A DNA stretch of 64,000 nucleotides, taken from NCBI RefSeq assembly GCF_011075055.1, contig NC_058139.1:11987584-12051583 (forward strand). Reading direction: 5' to 3'. Every line of letters begins with the position of its first letter. The stretch's first letter is position 1. Under the pieces are notes generated by a model, which was given only the letters and a program-made list of their open reading frames with translations, did no database searches and was not told the DNA's origin. This DNA comes from Mangifera indica. Taxonomy: Eukaryota; Streptophyta; Magnoliopsida; Sapindales; Anacardiaceae. This document shows, piece after piece, positions 1 through 12,200 of this stretch. Position numbers and translations under genes: made by a program.

Positions 1-298
1 TGAGTTTGCAATGGAAGCTTGGGTAGCTGAGATATATTCTACTTGATCACTGTCTTGGTATGCATTAAACTGTAACGAGACAAGCCACAAAGATCTTCTA
101 TCCTAGTACCAGATAGACCATGATGGAGGATGGTTTAGTCATACGAATTTTGTTGAAAAGTTAGCATTACTTTTAGAACAATGTGAGAAGTAGCAAACCA
201 TTAAAGATTTGAATACTCCCAAGGATAGCTAATATTTTAGCTGTGACACACTTGATAAGTTTTTTCTCTATTATCACAGTGAATTCTATTCATTGCAG
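1..298 (+). other. intron of MSH1, no exon seen
   Basis: No reading frame here resembles MSH1, and the segment ends in a good acceptor (CAG at 296-298) directly before the first recognisable exon. I read it as the 3' part of an intron whose donor lies left of the window. The stretch is AT-rich and I see no other element. Confidence 0.6.
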
Positions 299-3200
299 TC
301 TAAAAGAAGGAACACTCAATTGGGAGATGCTGCAGTTCAAGTCAAAGTTTCCACGTGAAGTTTTGCTCTGCAGAGTATGTTAATCTTGTTTCCTACAAGT
401 CTTTCTGCTGTTCGGTTGTATATTCTAGTTTAAAGACCAATGACATTGTTTTTGCTGTTGCATCTCTGAATGCTACCTTGGTTTTTTATATTATAAATTC
501 ATTTATAATGGATAAAGCCTGCTCTTCCACTTCTTTTTGGTTGGAAAGATATCTTTTATAGATGCTTGTATTAAGTGGTCTTTATGTTTAGTTGTATTCA
601 ATGATCAGTGCAGTTAGTGTCTTATGTATCAGGTTGGAGATTTTTATGAATCCATTGGAATAGATGCATGTATTCTTGTTGAGTTCGCTGGTTTGAATCC
701 ATTTGGTGGTTTGCGTCCGGAGAGCATACCAAAAGCGGGCTGCCCTGTCATGGTATTGTGTTTGTTCCCTCTGCATGTGAAGTTTTATTTCTCTGTGTTA
801 TGATTTTCTTGCCAATTATTGTGAATTGTTAATGTTCCTTCCTAATTTAAGGAGCAAAGACTTTTAGCTGACAAAAAGCTTTCAACACTGTTTGCATTTC
901 TTGAACTAGTTTGCACTTTCAAGCATGATATTGAAGATTTTCTGGCAGCTAAGTTAGGAAATGGGAAAATGTTTCATCTTGTAAGCTCTATCAAAGCTGC
1001 TAAACTAGAAAGCAAGTTGCTCTGAGAGAGAATTTGTCACCTGGGAGAGTCATTGGTTGTACACTGGCCAAGTTGATTTTTTGATGTTTTCGACCTGAAG
1101 GGGTGCTGAAACTTTCTTATTAATTGATCAGGGCTGTCAGCAGTTGTATTGATCCTTAGAAAATGGAGCAACTTTTTGTCTGTTATCTTTTCTTTTCTTC
1201 TCTTATGATTGTACATGTTTACAGAAGACTCATTTTAGTTTATACTTTTGCCTCTGATAGATATATATGTTTTATTAATGATTATAATTCTAAAAAAACC
1301 TTCTCTTCTGAATGTAATCTTCTTAGACAACCTAAATTAGCTTCTTTGGACATAAGCTGTGCTGTATAAGTGTTTCTTCTATTTATATTATCATATTTTA
1401 TGTGCTGCATTGCACTTATATTGTTTATTCTATTTGACAGTCAGAATGCTCATGATTATGTCTATCAAATATCTTCTTGCAGAATCTACGACAAACTTTG
1501 GATGATTTAACACGTAATGGCTATTCGGTGGTAAGTGTAATGATATTATGTTTTTGTAATTGCATGATTGGACATTTGCTTATTTATTTATTTATATTCT
1601 ACTATGGCAATAAGCTCTATTGAGAAATTGAAACTTTTATGTGTTTATTTTCTATTAGTAATATTCTATTCCCATTCCATGTTCCTTGATTCAAGTATGT
1701 TTTTCACATGCTATTGTTATATACTTATGTACTACCTTTAGATGATAAATTCAATTTCAGAGATTGACTTCTTACTTATATTTGTCCCTAATAGTAAGTT
1801 GTTCTCAAGCCAAATTCCCTTGATCCATGTGTTCTTTGTTGGGACTGGTGAGGAAGTTCCCATTAGGTAGACTCAATGAGCTCTTGCTCTTGGTGTCCAA
1901 TACATATTTTTGGGGCTAATAAAAACATATGATATGCCTACTCTTTCAAGCCTGAAGACCAAGGTTGACGTTGTTTGTCCTCACTAATAGGAAACATTAG
2001 TAAATCAACTTTGCTTTGGAATATAGAGTTATAACAGCGAATAGATCTTTCTATCCAGAACATGAAAAAGGAAGCAATAGAAGCTTTTGTTTGTGAGAAC
2101 ACTAAATGGCCTTTGGATATATTTTGCGGTAGAACAAATAATTACTATTGTGGCAACAATGGAACTTGTTAATTTACATATATCTACAGAAGTTAAAGCT
2201 GTAAATCAAGTCTCTATTTCTTTATAGCATTCATAATATTTAAATGCTGAGTCCTACTTGTCAGTAGCAGGGGTGGGAAGCTTATCATTTTGGCAATCAA
2301 GTTTCTGGTGTTTCAGTTGTAAGAGATGCCATTTCATATAAGAATGCTTAATATTAGGATATGTGGACCACCCTACTCAGGACCTCTCTTTAGCAGAATC
2401 TGAACCGGGTGATTGTTGTTTTAAAAGTACGTTGACTGTAAGCCTTGAATATCCTTAATGAAAAGCTGAAAATGTAGACCTCTCAAGGAAACTTCCCCTT
2501 AGGATCAAAGTTATAAGACTAATTGGTGCTTTTATGTACTGCAATTTTCTGCAAATCTTGTGAAATTATGCATTCAATGTAGGGTGAGATACTTTTACAT
2601 ATTTATTAATTCCTCAAATATTTTCAAAATATTTCATGTTAATCATGTGCATGCGTGTGTTTTTTAATCTACTTACTAAACATATTTCCTAAGTTAATAA
2701 TAGACAGGTGTTTTATTCTTCCCCCTTCCACCTGTTTAATGTAGACATGTTAAAGCATGAATTCTGAGTAGTCATTCAGTGCTTGTCTTTTGGCCTTTTT
2801 AGTGCATAGTGGAGGAAGTTCAAGGTCCAACACAAGCTCGTTCCCGAAAAAGTCGTTTTATATCTGGGTAATCACTAGCTAACGACTAAGTACTTTGTAA
2901 TTCTTTTTGTATGTCAATGCTTAATTAAAAAATCCAAACAAACTTGTTCTTCAGTTTTCACAATGAATTTCCAACTGTTCTTAAAAGTTTTTGGGACTCT
3001 TTTTTTTTTTTTGGTCATTTTAATGATTTTAAATGTTTTCACATATCACATATGTAGTTTTAATTATTTCCCTGAGAATTCTTGACCTACATATCTTGCT
3101 CTGACTTGGGTTTTTAAGTACTCAGGCATGCACATCCTGGCAATCCTTATGTATTTGGACTTGTGGGGATTGATCATGATCTTGACTTTCCAGAGCCGAT

Positions 3201-6200
3201 GCCTGTTGTTGGTACAAACATAATGCATATTGCTATATTTAATTAATTGTGATCCTCTAAATATTATGTTTAACTTTTATTTATATGGTAATGATTTGAG
3301 TTTGTTCCCTTCTTTGTTCATCACCACATGTCCTTTATATGTGGTAGTTGATGCTTATGGTAACAAATTCTTGCACTGCATTTTAATCATGCATAGAAGC
3401 TGGATTAGGTGTAAGTTTAGTTAGATATTTTTGTCATCAGTTGCTTTTTATTTATTTAATATGAGAAAATCTTGGTAATATGAAGTTGTTTGGACTGCTT
3501 CTTCTGTTTACTGCACATTTTATGATCTGAAATTACTCACTATTCTCATCTGAAATTATTAAATCTTTTACTCGCAGATATCATTAATTCATTGTCTTCA
3601 AATTTTTAGTCTGTGTAGTTGATGTTGAATGCACAAAATTACTTTTTTATTCTGCATGCTTTTCTGTTAAGGATACTTTGAAGACTTCCTCCTTTAATTT
3701 TATCTGGAATTTTCAGGAATATCTCGTTCGGCAAGGGGGTATTGCATAATTTTAGTCCTGGAGACTATGAAGACATATTCTTCAGAGGATAGTCTAACTG
3801 AAGATGCTTTAGTTACCAAGCTACGTACCTGTAGATACCATCACCTATTTCTGCATACATCCTTGAGACAGAATAACTCAGGTTTACTTTTTCTTCTGTT
3901 TTGTCCTTAAAATTGTTGTGCTGTGCTTAATGAAGTTTTACAAGATATATCTTATTGCAATTACCTGTAGTCTGTTTTATGTGAGTATCCTAAAATTCTG
4001 TATGAATTGTCATATGACATTGATGCAAGTAGACATTCAAGAACATTTTGTCTTTTGGTTATGTTAAGACACCTTTTGCATTACTCTTGTACCATCCTGT
4101 GTTAGGAACGTGACCCTTATGCTTTTTTTTAAACTTTCGTGATAAATATTATCTATTAGAAAATATAAAGATTAAATACGGAGAGAGTGATGTTAAATTT
4201 GATTAACTATGCATACTAAGAAATTTCACAGTAACCTTGTTTGTTGTTTATCCTCAAGTAGTTGACTTTATGGCCTAAGGGACATATCTCCAGTTGTAAC
4301 ACTTATCATCATTGTAAATGATGTGATGGCCTTCTTTTGTAATTGTAGGAAACTAGGAGTAAATCCCTAAACTTTAGGGATTAAAATACCACTTTTGTTG
4401 CAATATATTCTTGTTTTCTCTTTTTTCTAGTTTAGGTTGATTTGGTTGTGATTGCTTTTCTGGTTTGTTGTTTTACTATGTGTAAATTCACTTATTTATT
4501 ATTGAATGAAATCAAGCAAGAATTCATCAATCTCGTTCAGTTCTCGTTTGATGGTAATGGAGACTCTAATTTTTTTTAACACTAAAGGATGTAATCTGTT
4601 AGAATATTGTTGGAATTCTACTAGAAAATATTATAGACCTTAGATGCTCGTTGGAGTTCTTTTTTATCACAATAGTTGTTAAACGTCTACACTAGCTATC
4701 AGAAAAGTTTTGATGTCGTCAAAAACCTCATTTCTCATTGGAGAAGTATTCAAATCTTGCTGAAAAAGGTTGGAAGTTGTCAATCTACTTTTAGAATCTA
4801 TCGATTTATTGTTAGAAGTCGTTGGAAGTTGTTGATTTGTAGAATGAGGTCTCAGATCTTATTGGATTTGTCGGAATATTTGACTTAATTATTTCACTAA
4901 TTCTAGCAAATTTGAAAAAAAACCATTTTTGGCAAATTTCAAAAAACCTTTTATGGCAAATTTTAAAAAGCTCTTTTGTGGCGAATTTTAAAGAGCCCCC
5001 ACAACAATTCTCTTCAAGAATAAACTTGAAAATTTTCACCATGGCAACGGGTTCCTAGGCTTGACAACCTCCACTGGTTCTTTTGTTCCTCCTTCACTCG
5101 CAGATGCTCATAAAGGTACTTTAAACTTTGCTTTTGATTCTCAAACCTTATCTTCAAATGTATGGATTGTTGACACTGGTGACTCAAGTCATGACTGGTT
5201 TTGTCTTTATGTTCATATCTTTTGTACCTGGTTCAATTGATTTTAATATTTCTGTGGTAGATGGTATCATCTGCCATATGTTTACCCAAGTGGTTGTCAA
5301 AGTATTAAATTTAGTGTTACTTAATCTTCTATGTTCCCAATTTATTGTAATATACTATTTGTCTAAATACCTTAATTATGTAGTGACATTTTCTAACTCT
5401 TATTGTGATTTACAAGACTAGTATTTGTGATGATGACTGGCAGTTTAAGGATTGCAATGACCTATATTATCTCAAGGGTGCTCTATCTTCTCAAGTGAAA
5501 CGTCACATTGAGATCCTTCCATTTTCCTTTCCATTCCTCTCACTTTAGATGACAATAATGATTATTTTTCATTTACAACACCTTGTTTGGGGAAGAAAAC
5601 TCATGACGAGATAGGCACCTAAAATTCAGAAGAGGTTTTTGTTTACTTCAGAAGGTCAGAAGCTCTTCTTCCCTGCGAACCATCAAATCCAAAGTCTGAT
5701 CCTGTGGTGAAAACTTTCATTGATCATTGTTGAACAGCAAAACAACCTTGATATTCATGTTGCTATTTGAAAGGGAGTAAGATCTTATGAACAACATCCT
5801 ATTGTGAACTATGTTACATACTCAAAATTGTCTAATTACTTCAGGAAATTTGTCTCAAGGATAGATAGTGTGAAACTCCTAAAGACATTCAGAGTGAATG
5901 TCTACACTTATGGAAGTAATGAAAGCATTAATGGGTAATGATACTTGAGAGATTATTGACTTACCAAAAAAAAACGAAGGTCGTTGGCTACAAGTGGGAT
6001 TTTATTGTCAAGTATAAGTTTGATGGAATTATTGAAAGATGCAAGGTCAAGTTAGTTGCTCAAGGGTTTACTAAACTGATTATGAGGAGACATTTGCTTT
6101 TTTTGCAAAACTTAATTCAATAAGAGTATTACTTTCATTGTTTGTCAATCCTAAGTGAGAACTACAACAAATGGATATTAAAAATGCATTTTTGAATGGA

Positions 6201-9200
6201 GAGCTTGATGAAAAGATTTCTATGAAGATTCCACTTAGTTTTGACAATGAATTACAAATAGGTAAGGTATATAAATTGAAAAGTCATTGTATGGATTAAA
6301 ACAATCTCTTAGGATATAGTTCAAAAGGTTTAGTTTTATTGTGAAGGGCTTTGGGTATAGTCAAGGGCAATGTGACCGTACATTATTTTCCAAGCATTCA
6401 CATAATGGTAAAGTATCTATATTGATCATTTATGCTCATGATATTATCATAATAGGAGATGATTCTTAAGAGATTGTGAATTTGAAGAAATACTTGAAGA
6501 CAAAATTTGAAGTCAAAAATTTAGAAAACCTTTTATACTTTTTTGGTATGAAGGTGGCATGGAGTAAAAAGGGGATTTATATCTTTAAGAGAAAATATAG
6601 CTTTGACTTATTGATAGAGATTGAGAAATTAGGGTGCAAACCAGTTGTTACACTTTTAAAATTGAATTGGAAACACAAGAGTACTTTAGAAGATTCTTTA
6701 GTGGATAAGGGAAGATTTCAATGGTTAATAGGTAAACTCATCAACTTATCACTCATTGGACCATATATTGCCTTTGTCGTAATGTTGTGAGTCAATTCAT
6801 ACATGCACCATCACAAAGACACCTTGATGCAATCAATCATATCTTAAAGTCTCTCAAATGGGCTCCAAAATAGAGGAATTGAGAGCAATATAGATGTTGA
6901 TTGGGTAGGGTTTGTTAAAGATAAAGGTTTACTATTGATTATTGCACAAAGGTTTGGGGAAATATTGTCACTTGGAGGAGTAAAAAACGATTGGTTGTAA
7001 TCCGTAGTTGTGCTGAAGTTGAGTTTAGAGCTTAGCATAGGAAGTTTGTGAGCTACTCTGACTGAAACTTAATGGCATACTTAAGGATCTCTTGGACAAG
7101 ATTTATGAAGCTTTATAGTGATAGTTTATCTATAATCAACATAACACATAATCCAGTGCAACATAATCGAACTAAACATGTAGAAATTGATAGACACTTT
7201 ACTAAGGAGATAGTGGAAGAAGGAAGAAGGAATTATCAACTTATCATATGTCTCAACAAAAATTCAAGAAACTAATAAACTCATCGAGGTTTTGCCTAAA
7301 CTTGGGTTTGAATTTTTTGTAAGCATGTTGGAAATGATAGGCATCTATTCTCTAACTTGAGGAGGAGTTTAGAAAACCATAAATAAATCCTTAAAACTTT
7401 AGGGATGAAATTTCTAGTTTAGTCACTACATATTTCTTTTTTTTTTTCCCCCTAGTTTAGGCTAATTTGGTTCTAATTGTTGAGTTGCATATAGTTATTA
7501 TTGAATTGTACACAATTATAATAGGATTAAAATCAAGCTATATTAGAATTAGAATCTGTATAATAGGAAATTAGTTTATTATCTTTTCAATTGTAGCTTA
7601 TTGTAATAGTTTAATAGGATGTATTATATTTAGTATCAAATATACACAAATTATTCAAACCAATAATTCACATGGTATCAAAGCTAGAAAGTTAGAAGCC
7701 CAAATATTTTTTTTGGTGACCTTTTTTGATGAAACTCAGACTACCCTTTTCCTAGTGTCAGATCAAAAATCTGACAACACCACCCTGATCATCTCTCTTT
7801 CGTTGGCAAAGCCCTAGAAGCATGTCATCATTCGTTGTCGCATGCACCTCCATGCTTCCTTTACCGATCTGTCTTCAATGTGCGTGACACCTCACCGTCG
7901 GCACCAATGGACTCAGGCGATGCCGATGATCAAAACCCTAGAGCCCTAACGTTGTCCATTGTTGGGTGCATCGTTATCGTCATTGTCGTTGAAAAAGTCG
8001 TTCTTGTTGAATTTTCCTCATTGTTTAGATTTCGGTCTTCTCTAAGTCAATTAGATCATCTTTCAGACTTGTTTGGTCCTTGTTGATTCTTATTTTTCAA
8101 ATTCATGTAATTTTGTGATTGAACCATGTCGTTTGAGGGATCTGACTTTAAATCAGGTTCTTTTCTTTTTTAATCTATTCTTGCAATCACAATCAATAAA
8201 TTGATAGAGAGTGCCAATTATGCCTCATGGGCCACTTTTGTCGAATTGTGGTGTATGAGACAAGGCCTAGAGTATCAATTGACTATTAATGTTGAAGATG
8301 TAAAAATTGATAAAGTTACCTGAGTTAAGACTGATGTTTTGTTATGTAGTCTATTATGACAAACAATTGACTCTTAACTTCATCTTATTTATAAAACTTA
8401 TAGAACCTTTATTGAGATATGGAGTCAGACAAAATTGCTTTATACTAATGACATTTAAAGACTGTATTCTATTGTGTCAACCCTAGTTAATCTAAAGTAT
8501 CAGTGTATAAGCATGTTAAAATTCCTTGGTAGAATGACTTCTTTTAAGGCAAAATCTAACTTATTATTGCTCACTGGTAAGTTTGCAGCAGAAGATCTGA
8601 TGCAATGAGACAAGTTCTTCATGATTCTAACCCTTGTTGTTGTAAGCTCTGATCTCACTCCAATACAAGATTAGATTCTGGTTAGTGCTATTATGCCTTC
8701 TCTTGATGAAATGTTCACTCGATTACTTTTTGTTTCCTCCCTTAGTGTTGTGACAGGATCTCCCATTGTTGGCTCTTTTGTTCTGACTTCGCAGTATCAT
8801 AATACTGCTAGAGGACAGTAGGGAGATTGTGATGGTAAGGGGAGTCAACCCAAGTGTAGTCAATGTCATCAATAAGGGCATACTAGGGAGAAATGCTACA
8901 AACTGTTGGGACAACCTACTCAAGCTGTCAATGTTGTTCACGTTGATCACTTTGATATTCATTTTGAATCATTTGAAGGACACTATTAGCCATCCTTGAC
9001 TCTTACTGATATTGATTATGAAAAATATCTCAAGTATTAGACAAAACTATCTTCCTCAGCTATTGCTTTCATTGCTCACTCGGGTAATTCAATTGCATAC
9101 TTTACTCAGTCTTCTCCTTTAGGACCTTAGGTCTTTGATTCTAGTGTTTTTGATCATATTTCTAATAACCCTCGTTTACTATCTCATTTTACCTACGTTA

Positions 9201-12200
9201 CTTTTTTGCCATCAGTTACTTTAGCCAATGGGTCCAAAATAGTTGTTAAAGTAGTGGGCCATACTTATCCACTTTCTTCATTGTTGTTAGATTTTGTTTT
9301 TTATATTTTCAATTGTTCTTTTAATCTGATGTCTATCAGTAAACTTACACGCTCTTTAAATTACTTTATCACTTTTGATAATGAATTTGTTGTTATATCG
9401 GACCGAGACACAGGACGGATGATCGGTGTAGGACATGAGTCACAGGGCCTCTATCGTCTCAATTTATCTTTTGCTTCTATAACATGAACTATCTTTGAGT
9501 CTCTAACTTTCCTTCATAATCGTTTGGGTCATCCCAATTTATAGAATTTCTAGAAGATAGTTCTAGGTCTATCTAATTTAGAGTCTTTAAATTGTGAGCC
9601 TTGTCAACTGGTAAAATATTCTCGTAGTTCATTTCCAAAGCATGTTAGTAAACGAGTTGCGTCCCCTTTTAAGCTAGTTCATTCAGATATGTGGAGTCCT
9701 TGTCGTATCTTTTCTATTTTGAGTTTTTAATACTTTGTCACATTTATTGACAATTATTCTCGTTGCACTTGGTTATTTTTAATTAAATCTTGTTCAGAGT
9801 TGTATTCTATATTTGAATCATTTTGTGCTAAAATTAAGACACAATTTAACACTGTCATTCGTGCGTTGCAAAGTGATAATGCTTGTGAATATTTTTCTAT
9901 TCCTTTTACTAAATTCATGTTTTCCCGGGGAATCGTTCATCAATTCTCTTATACTTACACCCCACAACAAAATGGGGTTGTTGAGCGTAAGAATGGATAT
10001 CTCATTGAAAGTGCTTGCACCCAACTTTTACATCTTTTACGGTTTTAGGCAGACACTATGTTGATTGCTTTTTTTTTGTAGCAAACTTAGTACATATGAT
10101 CTATATGTTTCAGCTTGAGGGAGAGTGTTGAGTTGTATATAATTATTATTGAATTGTATACAACTATAATAAGATAAAAATCAAACTATATTAGGATTAG
10201 AATTTGTATAATCGGAAATTAGTTTATTATGCTTCAAATTATAGCATATTGTAACAGTATATTAGGATGTATTCTATTCATTATCAAATATACAAAAATT
10301 ATTCAAACCAATATTTCACATTGCTTGTTTTTCTAGTTTGTTGTTGTAAACTATGTATAAATTCACCTATTCACTTTTGAATGAAATCAAGCAAGAATGT
10401 TTTAGTAATCTTTAAAATACCTTCATTTCATGTGGGCAACATGTTCACTATTTGTTTATCTTCTTTTGCAAGTCTTTATTTTGCATTATAATTAAAAAAA
10501 AAATGTCTTCCACTTCCCCCTCAAAGTTATGTATCATAAATTTGTAGTAAAGCTAATGCATTTTTGTTTCACATATGTTATATAAGAAGGTATCATGTTA
10601 CTTGAATTAGAGAAAGAAAAATGTTGTTCTTATAATTACAATTAATGACCTTGTCATTCCTAGCTAGAAACGGTTTAATTACTTTTTCTAGATGCCCAAT
10701 CACATATTAAGTTTCTTATTGAGGTGTCATTGCAGGAACTTGTCGTTGGGGAGAATACGGTGAGGGAGGCCTACTATGGGGAGAGTGTAATTCTAGACAT
10801 TTTGAATGGTTTGAAGGCGATCCAATCCTTGAGCTGTTATTTAAGGTTCAAATATCTAATATATCTTTCATCATATCATAACCCTTTTTTTGTGATCTTG
10901 TATTTTTTAGAAAGCAGACCTGTGGTATATAAATATTTTTGTGATTCTTTTTATAAATCTTAATGTTTGCAAACAACTTGTAAACTCTTTTGCGGGTATT
11001 CTTTCAATAAATGATGCTATCGTAGTTTCTTCTCTCCATACATGCACACACATACACACACAATTCAACTTATCATGTAGTGTTATTCTATGTTTCTGTG
11101 CAGGTGAAGGAAATTTATGGCCTTGAAAATGAAGTTACATTCAGAAATGTTACTGTGCCTTATGAAAATAGGCCTCGCCCTTTATATCTAGGAACAGCCA
11201 CGCAAATTGGTTAGTATAACTCTTCAAAATTTCTTATACTTAATGTTCATCTAATATTGAGTAACATAAAGTGGTATTGCTTTGTGTGCTGGATAAATGT
11301 AGGTGCTGTACCAACTGAGGGAATACCTTCTTTGTTAAACGTGTTGCTTCCATCAGACTGCACTGGATTACCTCGATTGTGAGTGCAATATTTTATTTGT
11401 GTTTTTAGTTTTATTTTTGTAATTTGAGAAGAAAGAATTTATAATTTAAAAAGAAATAAGTCTCAATTGTATTACTTGTTTTACACGCTTTCAGGAAGGC
11501 TGAATTTATACATACATATGATCCTTAAGGAAATCAAATAATTACATCAAGAGAAAAAATAATTACAATCAATTTAAAGTGATTTTTTCCTAAATTCATT
11601 CTTCCCACACAATCACCGATCCTTTCCACAAAATCTCTTATTCTTCCCACAAATTATCCTAATATAGCTCAATTGATCCCAATTTTGGATTATTCGAATA
11701 ATTATTTCCAACATTGCCCCTCAATTGGTGCAATTATGTTGATTATTCCCAACTTGTTTATTAATTCTTTAAAACTTGATTTGGGAAGATTCTTTGTGTG
11801 GATATCCGCCACGTTTTGTTTTGTTGGAAGATATGTCACCTGTACACTCTTGTTTATCAATCATTTCTTTAATAAAGTGTTTGTTGATCTCTACATGCTT
11901 TGTTCTATACACTAAAATATGTGCAATGCTCACTATAACCTTACATATTGTGAGCAATTGCTCGAAACTCTACCTTAGCACTACTTAGTGCTACAACTGG
12001 TTTCTTCTTGCTTCTCCATGTTACTAAATTTACCCAAACATAAGAACAATACCTTGAGATTGAATGCCTATCTTTTATAGACCTTGCTTAATCTGCATCC
12101 ATAAAGACTTCAATATATTTTTTCCCATTCCTTTTGAAGAATAAGCCTTTTCCTGACATTCCTTTCAAGTCCTTAGAATCTTATAGACAACCTCTATGTG

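Larger units (their letters stand above)
7478..10320 (+). mobile_element. Copia LTR retrotransposon (inner), internally deleted
   Basis: A second Copia element sits inside the 3' LTR of the first. It has 195-bp LTRs at both ends (7478-7672 and 10126-10320), each TGTTGAG...TTCACA. A primer-binding site TGGTATCAAAGC (initiator-tRNA-Met type) immediately follows the 5' LTR at 7673-7684, and a purine tract lies at 10114-10125. Coding remnants in order: gag-like sequence from about 8200, a CX2CX4HX4C-type zinc knuckle with an internal stop (~8855-8910), pre-integrase (VTLANGSK from 9210; LMSISKLTR; GHESQGLY), then integrase core (HSDMW, DNYSR, QNGVVERKN) to about 10048. Reverse transcriptase and RNase H are missing: integrase runs almost straight into the purine tract, so this copy is a large internal deletion. 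A clean target duplication is not evident; ATTG is present at both edges. Confidence 0.9.
4344..10404 (+). mobile_element. Copia LTR retrotransposon (outer), decayed and interrupted by a second Copia
   Basis: A Ty1/Copia element lies in sense orientation in an MSH1 intron. Remnants run in Copia order: a protease-like WIVDTG motif near 5160-5180; reverse transcriptase from about 5940 (a KWDF...KYKFDG block, LVAQGFT, and an active-site region read as YAHD near 6430 instead of YVDD); and RNase H ending with RTKHVEIDRHFTKE near 7170-7210. Integrase is missing and stops and frameshifts are frequent, so it is dead. A polypurine tract at 7357-7367 precedes the 3' LTR, which the inner element splits. 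GTAAT at 4339-4343 and again at 10405-10409 is a plausible 5-bp target duplication. No clear primer-binding site follows the 5' LTR; only a weak TGGTAATGGAG match at 4552 was seen, which would put the LTR end further right. Confidence 0.85.

Noticed and set aside
4549..4565. Candidate primer-binding site of the outer Copia
   Set aside because: Only about 8 of 12 bases fit TGGTATCAGAGC, and accepting it would break the GTAAT target duplication.
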